A stretch of DNA of 64,000 nucleotides from an uncultured Eubacteriales bacterium (GTDB lineage: Bacteria; Bacillota; Clostridia; Lachnospirales; Anaerotignaceae). The DNA lies in NCBI GenBank assembly GCA_934256695.1, contig CAKQPE010000002.1, forward strand, positions 1-64,000, in the 5' to 3' direction. This document shows positions 50,570 through 60,039 of this stretch, piece by piece. Both the position numbers and the translations under genes were made by a program. The first letter of the stretch is position 1, and the number at the start of each line of letters is the position of its first letter. The notes under the pieces are model-generated. The model was given only the letters and a program-made list of their open reading frames with translations. It had not been told where the DNA came from and did not search any database.

Positions 50570-52645
50570 TTACGCTATAAGATTGCTCATACTCTTTAAG
50601 CTTATTGCAAGAGTTGAGGCATTATGCATAAGTGCCGATGTTGTAGGCATTACAAAGCCCATTACACCGAGACCTATGAGAGCCGCATTTATACCAACTA
50701 TAAGTCTATAGTTTGTATGTATTCTTCTCATAAGACTGTCGCTCAAAAGTTTAAGCGTAACTATCTCATAAAGGTCATCGGCAGTTATTGTTATGTCTGC
50801 TATTTCCCTTGCTATTTCCGCACCGTCACTTATGGCAATGCCTACATCTGCGGCAGAAAGAGCCGGTGAATCGTTTATTCCGTCACCTATCATTATTACC
50901 TTGCGTCCGGCTGCTTTTTCCTGAAGAACAAATTTTGCCTTATCCTCCGGAAGAACTTCCGAGTAATATTCATCTACACCGACTTTCTTTGCTATAGCCG
51001 AGGCTGTATGCTCATTATCCCCGGTCATCATTACAACCTTCTTTATGCCTGCTTTTTTAAGAGATTCAATAACGCTTGCGGCTTCGTCCCTGAGTGGGTC
51101 CTCGATACAGATTACACCGGAAAGCTTACCCTCTATTGCCATATAAAGATGAGAATATTCATTAGGAAGGTTTTCAAATTCTTCTTTTCTGTCATCGGCT
51201 ATAGTACATTTTTCATCTTCAAAAACAAAGTGATAGCTTCCTATTACGACTTTCTTTTCATCTATTGATGAAGCTATACCGTGGGCAACTATATATTCAA
51301 CCTTGCTGTGCATTTCTTCATGCTCAAGGTTATCCTTCTTAGCGGCTGTTACAACTGCTTTTGCCATTGAATGAGGGAAATGTTCTTCAAGACAGGCAGC
51401 AATTCTGAGTATTTCTTCTTCGCTCTTATCGTCAAACGAATATACTTTCTTAACTGTAGGCTGTGCCTTTGTAAGAGTACCTGTTTTATCAAACACTATA
51501 GTGGAAGCATCTGCTACAGCCTCAAGATATTTTCCGCCCTTTACAGTTATCTTATAAATTCCGGCTTCTCTTATTGCAGAAAGAACAGCTATAGGCATAG
51601 CAAGTTTTAACGCACATGAGAAATCAACCATAAGTACGGAAAGAGCCTTTGTTACATTTCTTGTTACTGCATAAACAGCACCTGTACCCAAAAGTGTATA
51701 CGGAACAAGTTTATCCGCAAGGTGTTCTGCCCTGCCCTCTACCTGTGATTTAAGCTTCTGTGAATCCTCTATCATGGAAACTATCTTTTCAAACTTTGTA
51801 GAGCCTGATGTCTGTTTAACCTTTACGGTTATTTCGCCTTCCTCCACAACAGTACCGGCATATACATAACCGTCTTTTTCTTTTCTTACGGGAGCAGACT
51901 CGCCTGTCATTGACGCCTGATTAATCATGGCTTCGCCTTTTACAACCTCACCGTCAAAAGGAACCACGTTGCCCATACGTACAACTACGTCATCGCCTGC
52001 TTTTATCTCCGATGAAGGAACAAGAATTTCCTGTCCGTCTTTGGAAAGCCATACCTTGCTTACGTTAAGGGACATACTTCTTGCCAAGTCTCCTACGGAT
52101 TTCTTATGTGTCCATTCCTCAAGGGTTTCGCCTATACCGAGAAGATACATAACCGAACCTGCCGTATCAAAGTCTCCTCTGAATATTGAAACACCTATTG
52201 CCGTTGCATCAAGAACACTTACTTCTATCTTTCTCTGTGCAAGGCACTTAATTCCCTTTGCTATATATCCGGCTGACTTTATGGTTGTATATGCCGCTCT
52301 TAAAGGGAAAGGAAGAATAAGCTTTCTTCCGAAATGATAAATAGTCTGGAAGATAAGCTTTTCACGGTAAATTGCATTAAGCTCTCTGCCTGAGTTTTCA
52401 ATAAGATTTTCATCTATTTCCGTTGTTTCATAGCCGAATGATTTAAGAGCATCTATAAGCTGCTGTTTTTCACCAACATAATTTATGGCTGCATCTGCCG
52501 TAAGCTCATAAACTTTTGCTGAATTTACAAATTCAAGGCTATGAAGATAATAGAACAAAATATCCGCCTGTCTGTATGTCATGCTTTTTTGTAATACATG
52601 AATACGCATACGGCCTTTTATGTCGTGCTCTATTCTGAATTTCAT
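50570..52645 (-). CDS. Heavy-metal-type (P1B-like) P-type ATPase
   Basis: This 691-aa pump has the phosphorylation motif DKTGTLT, the actuator TGES (SMTGESAPV), the P-domain hinge GDGINDSPALS and an HP dipeptide in the nucleotide domain (LEEHFPHSMAKAV). The N-terminus has a metallochaperone-like fold (MKFRIEHDIKGRMRIHV) without a CxxC metal site. The usual CPC in the metal-binding membrane helix is replaced by VDFSCALKLAMP, so substrate is not the classical copper or zinc set; manganese, iron or cobalt are candidates. The ATG has GGAGG ahead. It is the last gene of an operon with a DUF6110-like protein and a 26-aa peptide. Confidence 0.9.
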   Translation of the reverse strand: MKFRIEHDIKGRMRIHVLQKSMTYRQADILFYYLHSLEFVNSAKVYELTADAAINYVGEKQQLIDALKSFGYETTEIDENLIENSGRELNAIYREKLIFQTIYHFGRKLILPFPLRAAYTTIKSAGYIAKGIKCLAQRKIEVSVLDATAIGVSIFRGDFDTAGSVMYLLGIGETLEEWTHKKSVGDLARSMSLNVSKVWLSKDGQEILVPSSEIKAGDDVVVRMGNVVPFDGEVVKGEAMINQASMTGESAPVRKEKDGYVYAGTVVEEGEITVKVKQTSGSTKFEKIVSMIEDSQKLKSQVEGRAEHLADKLVPYTLLGTGAVYAVTRNVTKALSVLMVDFSCALKLAMPIAVLSAIREAGIYKITVKGGKYLEAVADASTIVFDKTGTLTKAQPTVKKVYSFDDKSEEEILRIAACLEEHFPHSMAKAVVTAAKKDNLEHEEMHSKVEYIVAHGIASSIDEKKVVIGSYHFVFEDEKCTIADDRKEEFENLPNEYSHLYMAIEGKLSGVICIEDPLRDEAASVIESLKKAGIKKVVMMTGDNEHTASAIAKKVGVDEYYSEVLPEDKAKFVLQEKAAGRKVIMIGDGINDSPALSAADVGIAISDGAEIAREIADITITADDLYEIVTLKLLSDSLMRRIHTNYRLIVGINAALIGLGVMGFVMPTTSALMHNASTLAISLKSMSNLIA

Positions 52646-52713
52646 TTAACATTCCTCCAATAAAAACAGGGCTGTGTTCCAGCCCCGTTGTAAATTACTC
52701 TATAAGGCAGAAA

Positions 52714-53010
52714 TTATTCTGCATCTTCTGTTTCGTCAGCATCCTGAATAACTGCTTCAAGTTCCTTTTCCGCACGCTCGTCATTAATAGCCTTTGCTTC
52801 TGCAAGAATATCTTCTGCGTTTTCCTGAACAGCTGATGTTGTTTTAAGAACACAAGCCTTCGCTCTTAAAACAGCTGCGATTGTGTTTGTATATAATTTC
52901 TTTGCATCTTTGCTTGTAAGAACTTTAAGACCTGCTGTTCCGAACAATACACCGCCTGCAAAAATGCCTGCCTTTTTTGCTTTTTCTACATCTAATTTAG
53001 CATTTATCAT
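52714..53010 (-). CDS. DUF6110-like protein, 98 aa
   Basis: This small protein has one hydrophobic segment (AGIFAGGVLFGTAGLKVLTSKDAKKLY) and an acidic, Glu-rich C-terminal half. It resembles the DUF6110 family that I recall next to metal P-type ATPases in Lachnospiraceae. ATG 53010 is set by GGAGGA 8 bp upstream; an in-frame TTG seven codons earlier precedes that site. It probably anchors to the membrane and assists the ATPase or its regulation; this is inferred from position alone. Confidence 0.8.
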   Translation of the reverse strand: MINAKLDVEKAKKAGIFAGGVLFGTAGLKVLTSKDAKKLYTNTIAAVLRAKACVLKTTSAVQENAEDILAEAKAINDERAEKELEAVIQDADETEDAE

Positions 53011-53031
53011 ATATTTTTCCTCCTTAAACAA

Positions 53032-53112
53032 TTATCTGTGTTTATATCCGGTATAGATTGTTGCCAAAAAACATACTGCTGTAGCCCAAGCCCAAAACTT
53101 ATGATGTTTCAT
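53032..53112 (-). CDS. DUF6219-like 26-aa membrane peptide
   Basis: A very short gene that escapes normal length cut-offs: MKHHKFWAWATAVCFLATIY and then TGYKHR. It has a positively charged start, one hydrophobic helix and a basic tail, preceded by GGGAGTG at good spacing. I recall similar sequences as DUF6219 in Lachnospiraceae. It lies 21 bp upstream of the DUF6110-like gene, so the operon order is peptide, DUF6110, ATPase. A small membrane subunit of the pump is the simplest idea. Confidence 0.78.
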   Translation of the reverse strand: MKHHKFWAWATAVCFLATIYTGYKHR

Positions 53113-53177
53113 TTTTAATCACTCCCGGTTATATATGGATTTTACATTTTGCTTACTTTTGTTTAACAATTTACTAT

Positions 53178-53207
53178 ATAATAGCAACTTAGCCAAACTA
53201 TAGTCAA
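53178..53207 (-). promoter_or_regulatory. Promoter of the P-type ATPase operon
   Basis: On the minus strand TTGACT (53207-53202) and TATTAT (53183-53178) with an 18-bp spacer, about 65 bp before the 26-aa peptide gene. The rest of the 53113-53404 gap is AT-rich and gene-free. Confidence 0.6.
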
Positions 53208-53404
53208 TGCTAACAGGTATAATTGATAATTTTTATCATTAAGAACAATAGAATTTTTCAATAACTCATTAAATTCCTATTTTTATATACATTTTATATA
53301 ATGTTTGCAGTCATAAGGCAATAGTTTTTTAGTCAATTTTATTAGCCTATGCTTACTGTTTGACAGCATTTTTTTAGTACACAATTACCTATATGCAATT
53401 TTTT

Positions 53405-53905
53405 TCAGCCTATGCTTTCTTCTGCCGGCCTAACCTCAAGGGACTTCACTTTTTTATTATCTCCGTAACCGCATACATCAAGACCTGCACTTATTACATT
53501 TGCCCATTCTTTAAAAGAAAATTTCTTCGCTGTTCCGTCATCAAGTGTTATAACAAAAATGTCCCCGTCGTTTTTATATTCATTTCCGTAGGAAAGCTTA
53601 TACATATTTCTTCTGTCAATGGCCCCTATTTCCTCAAGGGTATTTATCATTCTGTATACAGTGGCAACACCTATTTTGTTATCGGTTTTAACAGCTTTAT
53701 AGAATATCTCCTTACAGCTTGAGCATTTGTTTTCAAGTATAATATCTATAAGCACAAGCCTTTGTTTTGTTATTCTTAACCCTTTGTCCTTTAATTTCTG
53801 TATAATTATATTTTTTTGTGTATCAGATTTTAAATAATCCATATTCGTATTTTTCCCTGTTTCAAATATATTCTTAATTGTCTCCATCAAATCCGTATAC
53901 CTCAT
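53405..53905 (-). CDS. Fur-fold regulator lacking the usual metal sites
   Basis: This 166-aa protein keeps the Fur/PerR DNA-binding half: KLKDKGLRITKQRLVLIDIILEN, then VATVYRMINTLEEIGAI. The expected His-rich metal-binding segments (HxH, HHDH) and C-terminal CxxC pairs are absent; DGDIFVITLDDGTAKKFSF stands where HHHxxCxxC usually lies. A CSSC pair sits instead at residues about 62-65, where Fur proteins have HPH-SAEEIY. The ligand is therefore unclear. ATG 53905 is the longest start; ATG 53887, with TGAGGT upstream, is equally likely. It lies between the ATPase operon and FeoA, suggesting a metal or redox role. Confidence 0.82.
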   Translation of the reverse strand: MRYTDLMETIKNIFETGKNTNMDYLKSDTQKNIIIQKLKDKGLRITKQRLVLIDIILENKCSSCKEIFYKAVKTDNKIGVATVYRMINTLEEIGAIDRRNMYKLSYGNEYKNDGDIFVITLDDGTAKKFSFKEWANVISAGLDVCGYGDNKKVKSLEVRPAEESIG

Positions 53906-53954
53906 TTATATAAACTACTAATTATTAGCAAAAACTAACCATATGGCTTAAAAT

Positions 53955-53978
53955 AAACCCTGTTTTACAACAGGGTTT
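53955..53978 (-). terminator. Terminator after feoA
   Basis: Perfect 10-bp stem AAACCCTGTT / AACAGGGTTT with a 4-nt loop and T-run (minus strand), 6 nt past the feoA stop. Confidence 0.9.
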
Positions 53979-53983
53979 AAAAA

Positions 53984-54196
53984 TCAGGCTACAATTATTT
54001 TTCTTGCCATTTCTTTGCCTATTGCAACACGGCTTTCTTTTACATTTACGATTATGTTTCCGTCAATCTCGGAAACAACTGTTACCTCTGCATCAACAAC
54101 AAATCCAAGATTAGAAAGAAACCTTATTGTTTCGTCCTTACCCGAAATTCTTATTATCTTATATGGTTTACCTGCACTTGCCATAGCTAAAGGCAT
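53984..54196 (-). CDS. FeoA-family small SH3-like protein
   Basis: This 70-aa protein has the FeoA fold: MPLAMASAGKPYKIIRISG, then FLSNLGFVVDAEVTVVSEI, GNIIVNVKESRVAIGKEMARKIIV. FeoA proteins assist the FeoB ferrous iron transporter or act alone as regulators. No feoB is in the window, so this is a solitary copy. ATG 54196 with AAGGA upstream is chosen over a TTG seven codons earlier. It is followed by a terminator, so it is a one-gene unit. Confidence 0.87.
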   Translation of the reverse strand: MPLAMASAGKPYKIIRISGKDETIRFLSNLGFVVDAEVTVVSEIDGNIIVNVKESRVAIGKEMARKIIVA

Positions 54197-54359
54197 ATAT
54201 CTCAATCCTTCTTTCAAACAATTATATTTATTTGTAACATATTAATGTTAGTATATTCTAATATATATTATATGTCAATAATAATTATCATCAAAACACA
54301 ATTAAAATTATATAAGACCTTTGAATTGTAGGACAAACAGCTATAAATTTATCGTACTG

Positions 54360-54852
54360 AAAGACCTTGGGGTTTCACCCCAAACCCTGAAAATTTTTTG
54401 GAAAAAATTTAGTAAAACTTTTGATAAAATGCAATTTCATTGCATTTTCGAGAGAAAATTATAAGTTATGTTATTTAAAATCTCTCTTGCATTGATTTTA
54501 AACCGTAAATCCTGTATCTGTTGCCGTAAACATTGCAGAGCCTATTTCCACAGGCACATGGAATGTGCGGTCTTAAAGAGATTTTTGAATGTGCAGGGAA
54601 CTTTTTCGATAAAAAAGTTCCTGCAAAACCCACTTTTCCATTTGGAAAAAATTAAATTTAATCTGTTTCGCTTCGCTTGCCACCTTTCCTTTCGGTGACG
54701 GCTTATTAACGTCAATTTTATACTTAATACAAAAATCCCATGACTTCGTCATGGGATTTTATTAAAAGTTTTACTCGATTTTTTTCAAAAAATCGCAGGT
54801 GTGGACAGAGTCCACGGTTTTGATTGTATTTGGGCAAAGCCCCGGTTCTTAA
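54360..54852. repeat. Composite nested-palindrome element with the 250-bp module
   Basis: Same left arm and module as 46589-46918 (GCACATGGAATGTGC, CCGTAAATCCTGTATCTGTT), followed by a REP arm (about 54668-54700), AATCCCATGAC/GTCATGGGATT, the TCGATTTTTT stem, GTGGAC/GTCCAC and a leftover GGGCAAAGCCC piece. It ends next to the rubrerythrin stop codon. Confidence 0.9.
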
Positions 54853-54855
54853 ATT

Positions 54856-55395
54856 TTAATAATTTTCTGCTTTAATCTCAAAGTATGCCTTCGGGTGATT
54901 GCATACAGGACAAACCTCCGGTGCTTCTTTGCCTATAACAATATGACCGCAGTTTCTGCATTTCCATATTTTTTCGCCGTCTCTTGAAAATACAAGTCCG
55001 TCTTCCATATTTTCTATAAGCTTTCTGTACCTGTCCTCATGCTCTTTTTCTATTTCCGCAACGCTTTCAAACAAAAACGCTATGTGGTCAAAGCCTTCGG
55101 CTCTGGCATCTTCTGCCATTTTTCTGTACATATCTGTCCACTCGAAGTTTTCGCCTGCGGCAGCATCTTCAAGATTTTCTTTTGTGTTAGGAATTTTTCC
55201 GTCATGGAGCAGTTTAAACCATATTTTTGCGTGTTCCTTTTCGTTGTCTGCCGTTTCCTGAAAAAGTGCCGCTATTTGCTCATAACCGTCTTTTTTTGCC
55301 TGTGATGCATAATAAGTATACTTATTTCTTGCTTGTGATTCACCTGCAAAAGCCACCCAAAGATTAGCTTCTGTTTTTGAACCTTTAAATTCCAT
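54856..55395 (-). CDS. Rubrerythrin
   Basis: This 179-aa protein has an N-terminal four-helix diiron domain with two ExxH-type motifs ([15 protein letters not shown] and [16 protein letters not shown]) and a C-terminal rubredoxin domain ([27 protein letters not shown]). Rubrerythrin reduces hydrogen peroxide in anaerobes using electrons from rubredoxin or NAD(P)H. Length and domain order are normal. It is followed by a repeat element and preceded by the undecaprenyl-phosphate transferase gene 30 bp upstream. Confidence 0.95.
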   Translation of the reverse strand: MEFKGSKTEANLWVAFAGESQARNKYTYYASQAKKDGYEQIAALFQETADNEKEHAKIWFKLLHDGKIPNTKENLEDAAAGENFEWTDMYRKMAEDARAEGFDHIAFLFESVAEIEKEHEDRYRKLIENMEDGLVFSRDGEKIWKCRNCGHIVIGKEAPEVCPVCNHPKAYFEIKAENY

Positions 55396-55424
55396 TTAAA
55401 CCCACTCCTTCACTTTATTAAGTT

Positions 55425-56468
55425 TTACTGCTGCTCGTCCTTGCTTTTAATTCTGTGATTTACATAGAAAACCAAAAGACTGAGAACAATAACCGCAAAC
55501 AGGACAACTACCAGTATTTTTGCATCTTTAAGTGCTATAAATATGGCAACAAGCCCGCATAACACACTTATTCCATACAAAATCATAACTGCCTGACGCT
55601 GTGAAAAACCGCGGTCTATAAGTTTATGGTGGAGATGTCCTCTGTCTGCCTGCATTATAGGCTGATGTTTTGCCGCACGTCTTGTAATGGCAAAAAGAGT
55701 ATCGAATATAGGAAATCCTATTGCAAGAACACTAACCATAAGTGCAATCATAGCATACCCTTTAAACACTCCCAATATACTTGTAACTGCAAGCGTATAG
55801 CCTAAAAATGTAGCTCCGGTATCACCCATAAAAATTTCCGCCGGATTAAAGTTTCTCGGCAAGAATCCAAGACATGAGCCTGCAAGTGATGCCGTAAGCA
55901 CAACAGCCGTTTCATCTCCCGTAAGGATACATAAAACCATAATACATATTGCGGCTATGGAAGAAACTCCTGCCGCAAGACCATCAAGACCGTCTATAAG
56001 GTTTACTGCATTTGTAAGACCAACTATCCATATAACGGTAATAGGTATGCTCAATTTAAGCAATGCATATGTCATAGGCCAGAAAACAACATGTATTCTT
56101 ATGCCGAAAATAACCGGTATAAGTGCTGCTATTATCTGTACTATGAACTTAAACTTGGCAGGCAGGTTTTTTACATCATCAACCATGCCAAGAACAACTA
56201 TTATCAATGCTCCTATAAAAAAGCCTATAAGTTTTTTAACATCGGAATAATCAACAAAATTATACAAAAGTATAACCGTTGCCATAAACCCTACAACAAT
56301 GGCAATACCGCCCATTCTCGGCATAGGTTTATGGTGCATTCCTCTTTTCTTAGGCATATCTATTGCACCTAATTTTAAAGACAACTTTTTCGCCACAGGT
56401 GTCATTACGTTTGAAATGGCAAAAGCTGTGGAAAAAGCTGCTATATATAATACCCAATCGTGAACCAA
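55425..56468 (-). CDS. WecA/TagO-type undecaprenyl-phosphate sugar-1-phosphate transferase
   Basis: This 347-aa polytopic membrane protein has the MraY-like GT-4 motifs GMVDDVKNLPAKFK, GLTNAVNLIDGLDGLAAG, FMGDTGATFLGY and the WecA/TagO-type histidine motif DRGHLHHKLIDRGFSQRQAV. It transfers GlcNAc-1-phosphate (or a similar sugar phosphate) to undecaprenyl phosphate at the start of teichoic acid or surface polysaccharide synthesis. The start is TTG with AGGAG upstream. It is 15 bp after upp on the same strand. Confidence 0.93.
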   Translation of the reverse strand: MVHDWVLYIAAFSTAFAISNVMTPVAKKLSLKLGAIDMPKKRGMHHKPMPRMGGIAIVVGFMATVILLYNFVDYSDVKKLIGFFIGALIIVVLGMVDDVKNLPAKFKFIVQIIAALIPVIFGIRIHVVFWPMTYALLKLSIPITVIWIVGLTNAVNLIDGLDGLAAGVSSIAAICIMVLCILTGDETAVVLTASLAGSCLGFLPRNFNPAEIFMGDTGATFLGYTLAVTSILGVFKGYAMIALMVSVLAIGFPIFDTLFAITRRAAKHQPIMQADRGHLHHKLIDRGFSQRQAVMILYGISVLCGLVAIFIALKDAKILVVVLFAVIVLSLLVFYVNHRIKSKDEQQ

Positions 56469-56483
56469 AGTAACCTCTCCTAA

Positions 56484-57110
56484 TTATTTTGTGCCGAATA
56501 TTCTGTCTCCGGCATCGCCCAGTCCTGGCACTATATATCCCTTTTCGTTTAATTTAACATCATAAGCTGCCGTATATATATCAACATCATCAAATGCCTT
56601 CTGAACTGTCTTTACACCTTCGGGAGCAGCAATTACACAAAGCATTGTAACATCTTTTGCTCCTCTTTCTTTAAGGAACTCTATAGCTGCCTCTGCCGTT
56701 TTTCCCGTAGCCAGCATAGGGTCAAGAAGGAATACTTTCGATTCCTCAAGATTTTTAGGCACCTTGCAGTAATATTCAACAGGTGTAAGTGTATCAGGAT
56801 CTCTGTAAAGACCTATATGGCCAATCTTTGAAGAAGGTATAAGGTCATGGAAACCGTCTACCATGCCAAGACCGGCTCTTAAAATAGGCACTACAACAAT
56901 ATCCTTTGTTACTTTCTTGCACTGTGCTTCGGCAACAGGTGTTTCTACTGTTGTATCTTCCACAGGAAGCTCTCTTGTAGCCTCATATGTAAGCAGTTTT
57001 GTAATTTCGTTTACAAGCTCTCTAAACTCCTTTGTGCTTGTGTTTTTATCTCTTAACATTGCCATTTTGTGCTGAATAAGCGGATGTTCGGATATAAAAA
57101 GTTTGCCCAC
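56484..57110 (-). CDS. upp: Uracil phosphoribosyltransferase
   Basis: This 208-aa protein has family motifs [20 protein letters not shown], the PRPP-binding loop [23 protein letters not shown] and the C-terminal uracil-binding [14 protein letters not shown]. It salvages uracil to UMP. The start is GTG with AGGAGG upstream. It is 12 bp downstream of rpiB and upstream of the WecA/TagO gene, a common Clostridial order. Confidence 0.97.
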   Translation of the reverse strand: MGKLFISEHPLIQHKMAMLRDKNTSTKEFRELVNEITKLLTYEATRELPVEDTTVETPVAEAQCKKVTKDIVVVPILRAGLGMVDGFHDLIPSSKIGHIGLYRDPDTLTPVEYYCKVPKNLEESKVFLLDPMLATGKTAEAAIEFLKERGAKDVTMLCVIAAPEGVKTVQKAFDDVDIYTAAYDVKLNEKGYIVPGLGDAGDRIFGTK

Positions 57111-57122
57111 GGAAATTCCTCC

Positions 57123-57551
57123 TTAATCTTCTATCTGTTTAATACGTCTGATATGTCTTTCTTCGTTTGAAAAATCAGTTGCAAGAAAATTCTTTACTAT
57201 TTCTATTGCAAGTCCCGGGCCTACAACTCTTGCACCCATAGCAAGCATATTTGCATCATTATGAAGTCTTGTTGCTTTTGCAGAGAAACAGTCATGGCAA
57301 AGGGCACATCTTATACCTTTTATTTTGTTTGCCGTTATTGATATGCCTATGCCTGTTCCGCAGATAAGTATGCCCTTATCACATTCGCCGCTTACTACCG
57401 CATTAGCGGCAAGCTTTGCATAAACGGGATAATCGCAGCTTTCTTCTGAGTATGTTCCGAAATTTTTGTACTCAATTCCTGCCTCATCAAGGTATTTTAT
57501 TACTTCTTTCATAAGCGGATAACCGCCGTGATCGCAACCTAAAGCTAACAT
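57123..57551 (-). CDS. rpiB: Ribose-5-phosphate isomerase B
   Basis: This 142-aa protein has RpiB motifs ALGCDHGGYPLMKEV, KGILICGTGIGISITANKIKGIRCALC and HNDANMLAMGARVVG. The catalytic Cys lies in the LICGTG segment, as in the bacterial RpiB/LacAB family. It interconverts ribose-5-P and ribulose-5-P in the pentose phosphate pathway. It heads the rpiB-upp-tagO series and has GGAGGAAA upstream of the ATG. Confidence 0.95.
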   Translation of the reverse strand: MLALGCDHGGYPLMKEVIKYLDEAGIEYKNFGTYSEESCDYPVYAKLAANAVVSGECDKGILICGTGIGISITANKIKGIRCALCHDCFSAKATRLHNDANMLAMGARVVGPGLAIEIVKNFLATDFSNEERHIRRIKQIED

Positions 57552-57695
57552 TAAATTTCCTCCTCAAAATAACTCCGCCGTAAAAAGCCGAGCCGTAAAT
57601 TAATCCAAATTAATGCTTAACATACGTTTTACATTTATAAATTCAATATACCATTTATTTGCATAAATATCAACCTAAACAGCCCAAAGACAGTT

Positions 57696-58742
57696 TTATG
57701 CCTCTATAAATTTATGGCCTGCCGCTTTTTTTAATCGGTTCATTACAGCCATTCCTTCTCCGGTCTCATCAAAGGTCTCGGAATAAGCTTTTTTCACACC
57801 AAGGGCGTCAAACTCACGAAGCAGATCAAAAAGTCTTGCACCTGCTGTCTCTATGTTTTCTCCGACACTTAAAACAACATCTGCATTATAGCTGTTTTTA
57901 TTTTTCTCACGGCACATAACACCTGTTTTAAGTCCGTTTTTCTTATCTTCTTTAACAAGAGAGTTTATTTTTTCTATAACCCTTTCTTCATCTCCCGTTA
58001 CAAGGCTTACATCGGCATCGGGAGAATAATGTTTATATTTCATTCCGGGTGCTTTTGGTTTTTCTCCCTTCGAAAGCTGTTTGTATACGGCAGGGTCAAC
58101 GCTTATTTCACCTATAACAGCCTCTATCATTTCTTTTGTTATTGCCCCCGGACGAAGAAGTGATGCCGTTTCTGTGCTTACATCTAAAATAGTAGACTCA
58201 AGTCCCACATCACAGCTTCCGCCGTCTATTATCATATCTATTTTTCCGTTCATGTCGTTAAGAACGTGTTCCGCCTTTGTAGGGGAAGGTTTTCCGCTTG
58301 TATTGGCACTTGGTGCAGCAACAGGCAGACCGAATGTGTTTATAAGCTCTCTTGCCAGTTTATTTGACGGAAATCTTACAGCAACGGTTTTAAGTCCGCC
58401 TGATACGGAATCCGGAACAATATCCTTTTTTTCAAAAACAAGAGTTACAGGTCCCGGCCAGAATTTATCCATAATCATTTTTGCTTTTTCCGGTACGGAT
58501 TTTACTATAATATCCAGCTGGCTTATATCTCCTATATGCAGTATAAGGGGATTGTCTGACGGACGGCCCTTTGCCTCGTATATTTTTTTGCAGGCAGCGG
58601 CATCAAGACCGTTTGCACCAAGACCATAAACTGTTTCTGTAGGAAAAGCCACAAGACCTCCCTTTTTAAGAATTCCTGCGGCTTTTTCCATAATTTCTTT
58701 ATTTATATTTTCACTGTCTGCCTTTTCAAAGGACGTTATCAT
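57696..58742 (-). CDS. Threonylcarbamoyl-AMP synthase (Sua5 type)
   Basis: This 348-aa protein has a YrdC-type catalytic domain ([56 protein letters not shown]) and a C-terminal Sua5 domain beginning around residue 225 ([16 protein letters not shown]). It makes threonylcarbamoyl-AMP for the t6A37 tRNA modification. The presence of the second domain marks Sua5 rather than TsaC. Its start overlaps the SEC-C gene stop by 4 bp. Confidence 0.93.
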   Translation of the reverse strand: MITSFEKADSENINKEIMEKAAGILKKGGLVAFPTETVYGLGANGLDAAACKKIYEAKGRPSDNPLILHIGDISQLDIIVKSVPEKAKMIMDKFWPGPVTLVFEKKDIVPDSVSGGLKTVAVRFPSNKLARELINTFGLPVAAPSANTSGKPSPTKAEHVLNDMNGKIDMIIDGGSCDVGLESTILDVSTETASLLRPGAITKEMIEAVIGEISVDPAVYKQLSKGEKPKAPGMKYKHYSPDADVSLVTGDEERVIEKINSLVKEDKKNGLKTGVMCREKNKNSYNADVVLSVGENIETAGARLFDLLREFDALGVKKAYSETFDETGEGMAVMNRLKKAAGHKFIEA

Positions 58743-59239
58743 AAGTTAGCACCACAGCATTTTTTGTATTTCTTGCCGCTGCCGCAAGGACATGGATCGT
58801 TTCTGCCAATTTTTTTGCCCTTAACAACTGTACGGCTGTTTCTCTGTTCTGCATAAAGTGCCTTCTGTTTTGTTTCATCAAAAATATTATCCCACTGTTT
58901 AAGTGTGTAAAGGTGGTCTGCTCTGTATTCAACCATTTTTTTATAAAGCTTTTCAAAATCTATGTCAATATTAACCTCTGAATTTTCATCAAGCTTTCTG
59001 ATGTCATATTTTTTAGGGAGAATATCGTTAAGACCATCAACGAAAGCAATAACATACTCAGCTGACATATTAAATCTTTCGCCAAGCTCTGTTACTGTGC
59101 CGTGAATGTTTGTAACCTTGTTTTCAAGTATATATTCATAAACCTTCTGTTCTGCAGGAAGATATAAATCCCAAACAGCGTCTACGCTTTTTCCTTCTTT
59201 AGTAAAGGCCTTGTTAAGCCATTCTTCATAAATACTCAT
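58739..59239 (-). CDS. SEC-C motif protein
   Basis: This 166-aa protein has an uncharacterised helical N-terminal part and a C-terminal SEC-C zinc motif ([19 protein letters not shown]), the metal-binding module found at the end of SecA and in various small proteins. It is not SecA. AGGAGA precedes the ATG. It overlaps the sua5 gene by 4 bp and is probably co-expressed with it. A role in ribosome or tRNA-related binding is possible but not shown. Confidence 0.85.
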   Translation of the reverse strand: MSIYEEWLNKAFTKEGKSVDAVWDLYLPAEQKVYEYILENKVTNIHGTVTELGERFNMSAEYVIAFVDGLNDILPKKYDIRKLDENSEVNIDIDFEKLYKKMVEYRADHLYTLKQWDNIFDETKQKALYAEQRNSRTVVKGKKIGRNDPCPCGSGKKYKKCCGANL

Positions 59240-59322
59240 CTTTATAGTCTCTCCTTTTGTGGTTTGGTTTTTCGTTTATATTTGAATGATAATATATATT
59301 TTTATTTTATGCAACAAAAAAC

Positions 59323-59802
59323 TTAAAATCCGATGCCCATATTAAGGCAAACACGCATATTTTCGGTGTTTTCGTCTCTCGGTATTATTATTGCCTCAAC
59401 GGGATTTTTTATTTGATTAAGTATTTTTGCCGCTGCTTTTTTTAGTTCTTTAATATCTTGAAAATCTTTAACAGGCGGCTGACCTATTATTATTTTAGTT
59501 ATATATTTTTTCGACACAAACTTGCCTATACATTCCGGCACATCTTCGTGGCAGTAAAAGTGCATCGTACCGCCTTTTTGGCTGCCATACTGACAAAGGG
59601 AGTGAATCATTTTAGGTGTATCGGCATTATTGAATATGCTGTTTCCCTGCTGTACATGAAGTATATGCAGTTCCGCATTTTCGTTATCTGCTATTTCTGC
59701 CGCTTTGTCAATAAGCCTTTGGGAGCTTATCTGAGATGTAATACATACCAAAACTCTCTCTATTTTATCACCGTTTATTGCATCTACGGCTTCTCTTACC
59801 AT
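59323..59802 (-). CDS. Universal-stress-protein-like protein
   Basis: This 159-aa protein resembles the USP/HUP fold: VLVCITSQISSQRLIDKAAEIADNENAELHILHVQ and a late YITKIIIGQPP. The ATP-binding GxxGxxxxG motif of many USPs is not clear. The N-terminal 12 residues are variable. It stands alone between the SEC-C gene and a terminator/repeat region; no operon partner is seen. Similar domains also occur as the C-terminal part of osmosensitive KdpD kinases, so it may be a free-standing version of that. Confidence 0.68.
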   Translation of the reverse strand: MVREAVDAINGDKIERVLVCITSQISSQRLIDKAAEIADNENAELHILHVQQGNSIFNNADTPKMIHSLCQYGSQKGGTMHFYCHEDVPECIGKFVSKKYITKIIIGQPPVKDFQDIKELKKAAAKILNQIKNPVEAIIIPRDENTENMRVCLNMGIGF

Positions 59803-59966
59803 TTTCCCGCCTCCTCAAACAAAAACATTTCATACAAAAAGTTTCAAAACCAACAAGTACCTTAATTATATAATACAATAAAAACAGTACCAATGTATGA
59901 AGTTTCAATTAACATTCATATGAGAATTATTAACGATTTGTAAATAATCATAAATTTACGGAAAAA

Positions 59967-59993
59967 TGCCGAGGGACTCTGCTCCCTCGGCAG
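59967..59993 (-). terminator. GC-rich terminator downstream of pyrG
   Basis: TGCCGAGGGA / TCCCTCGGCA with a 6-nt loop and a T-run on the minus strand (ATTTTTCC). It lies 230 bp past the pyrG stop, beyond a REP pair. Confidence 0.8.
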
Positions 59994-60039
59994 AAAAGTA
60001 AGAATTATTTTTATAGTCGTCCCAAAAATGGAAGGTAAC

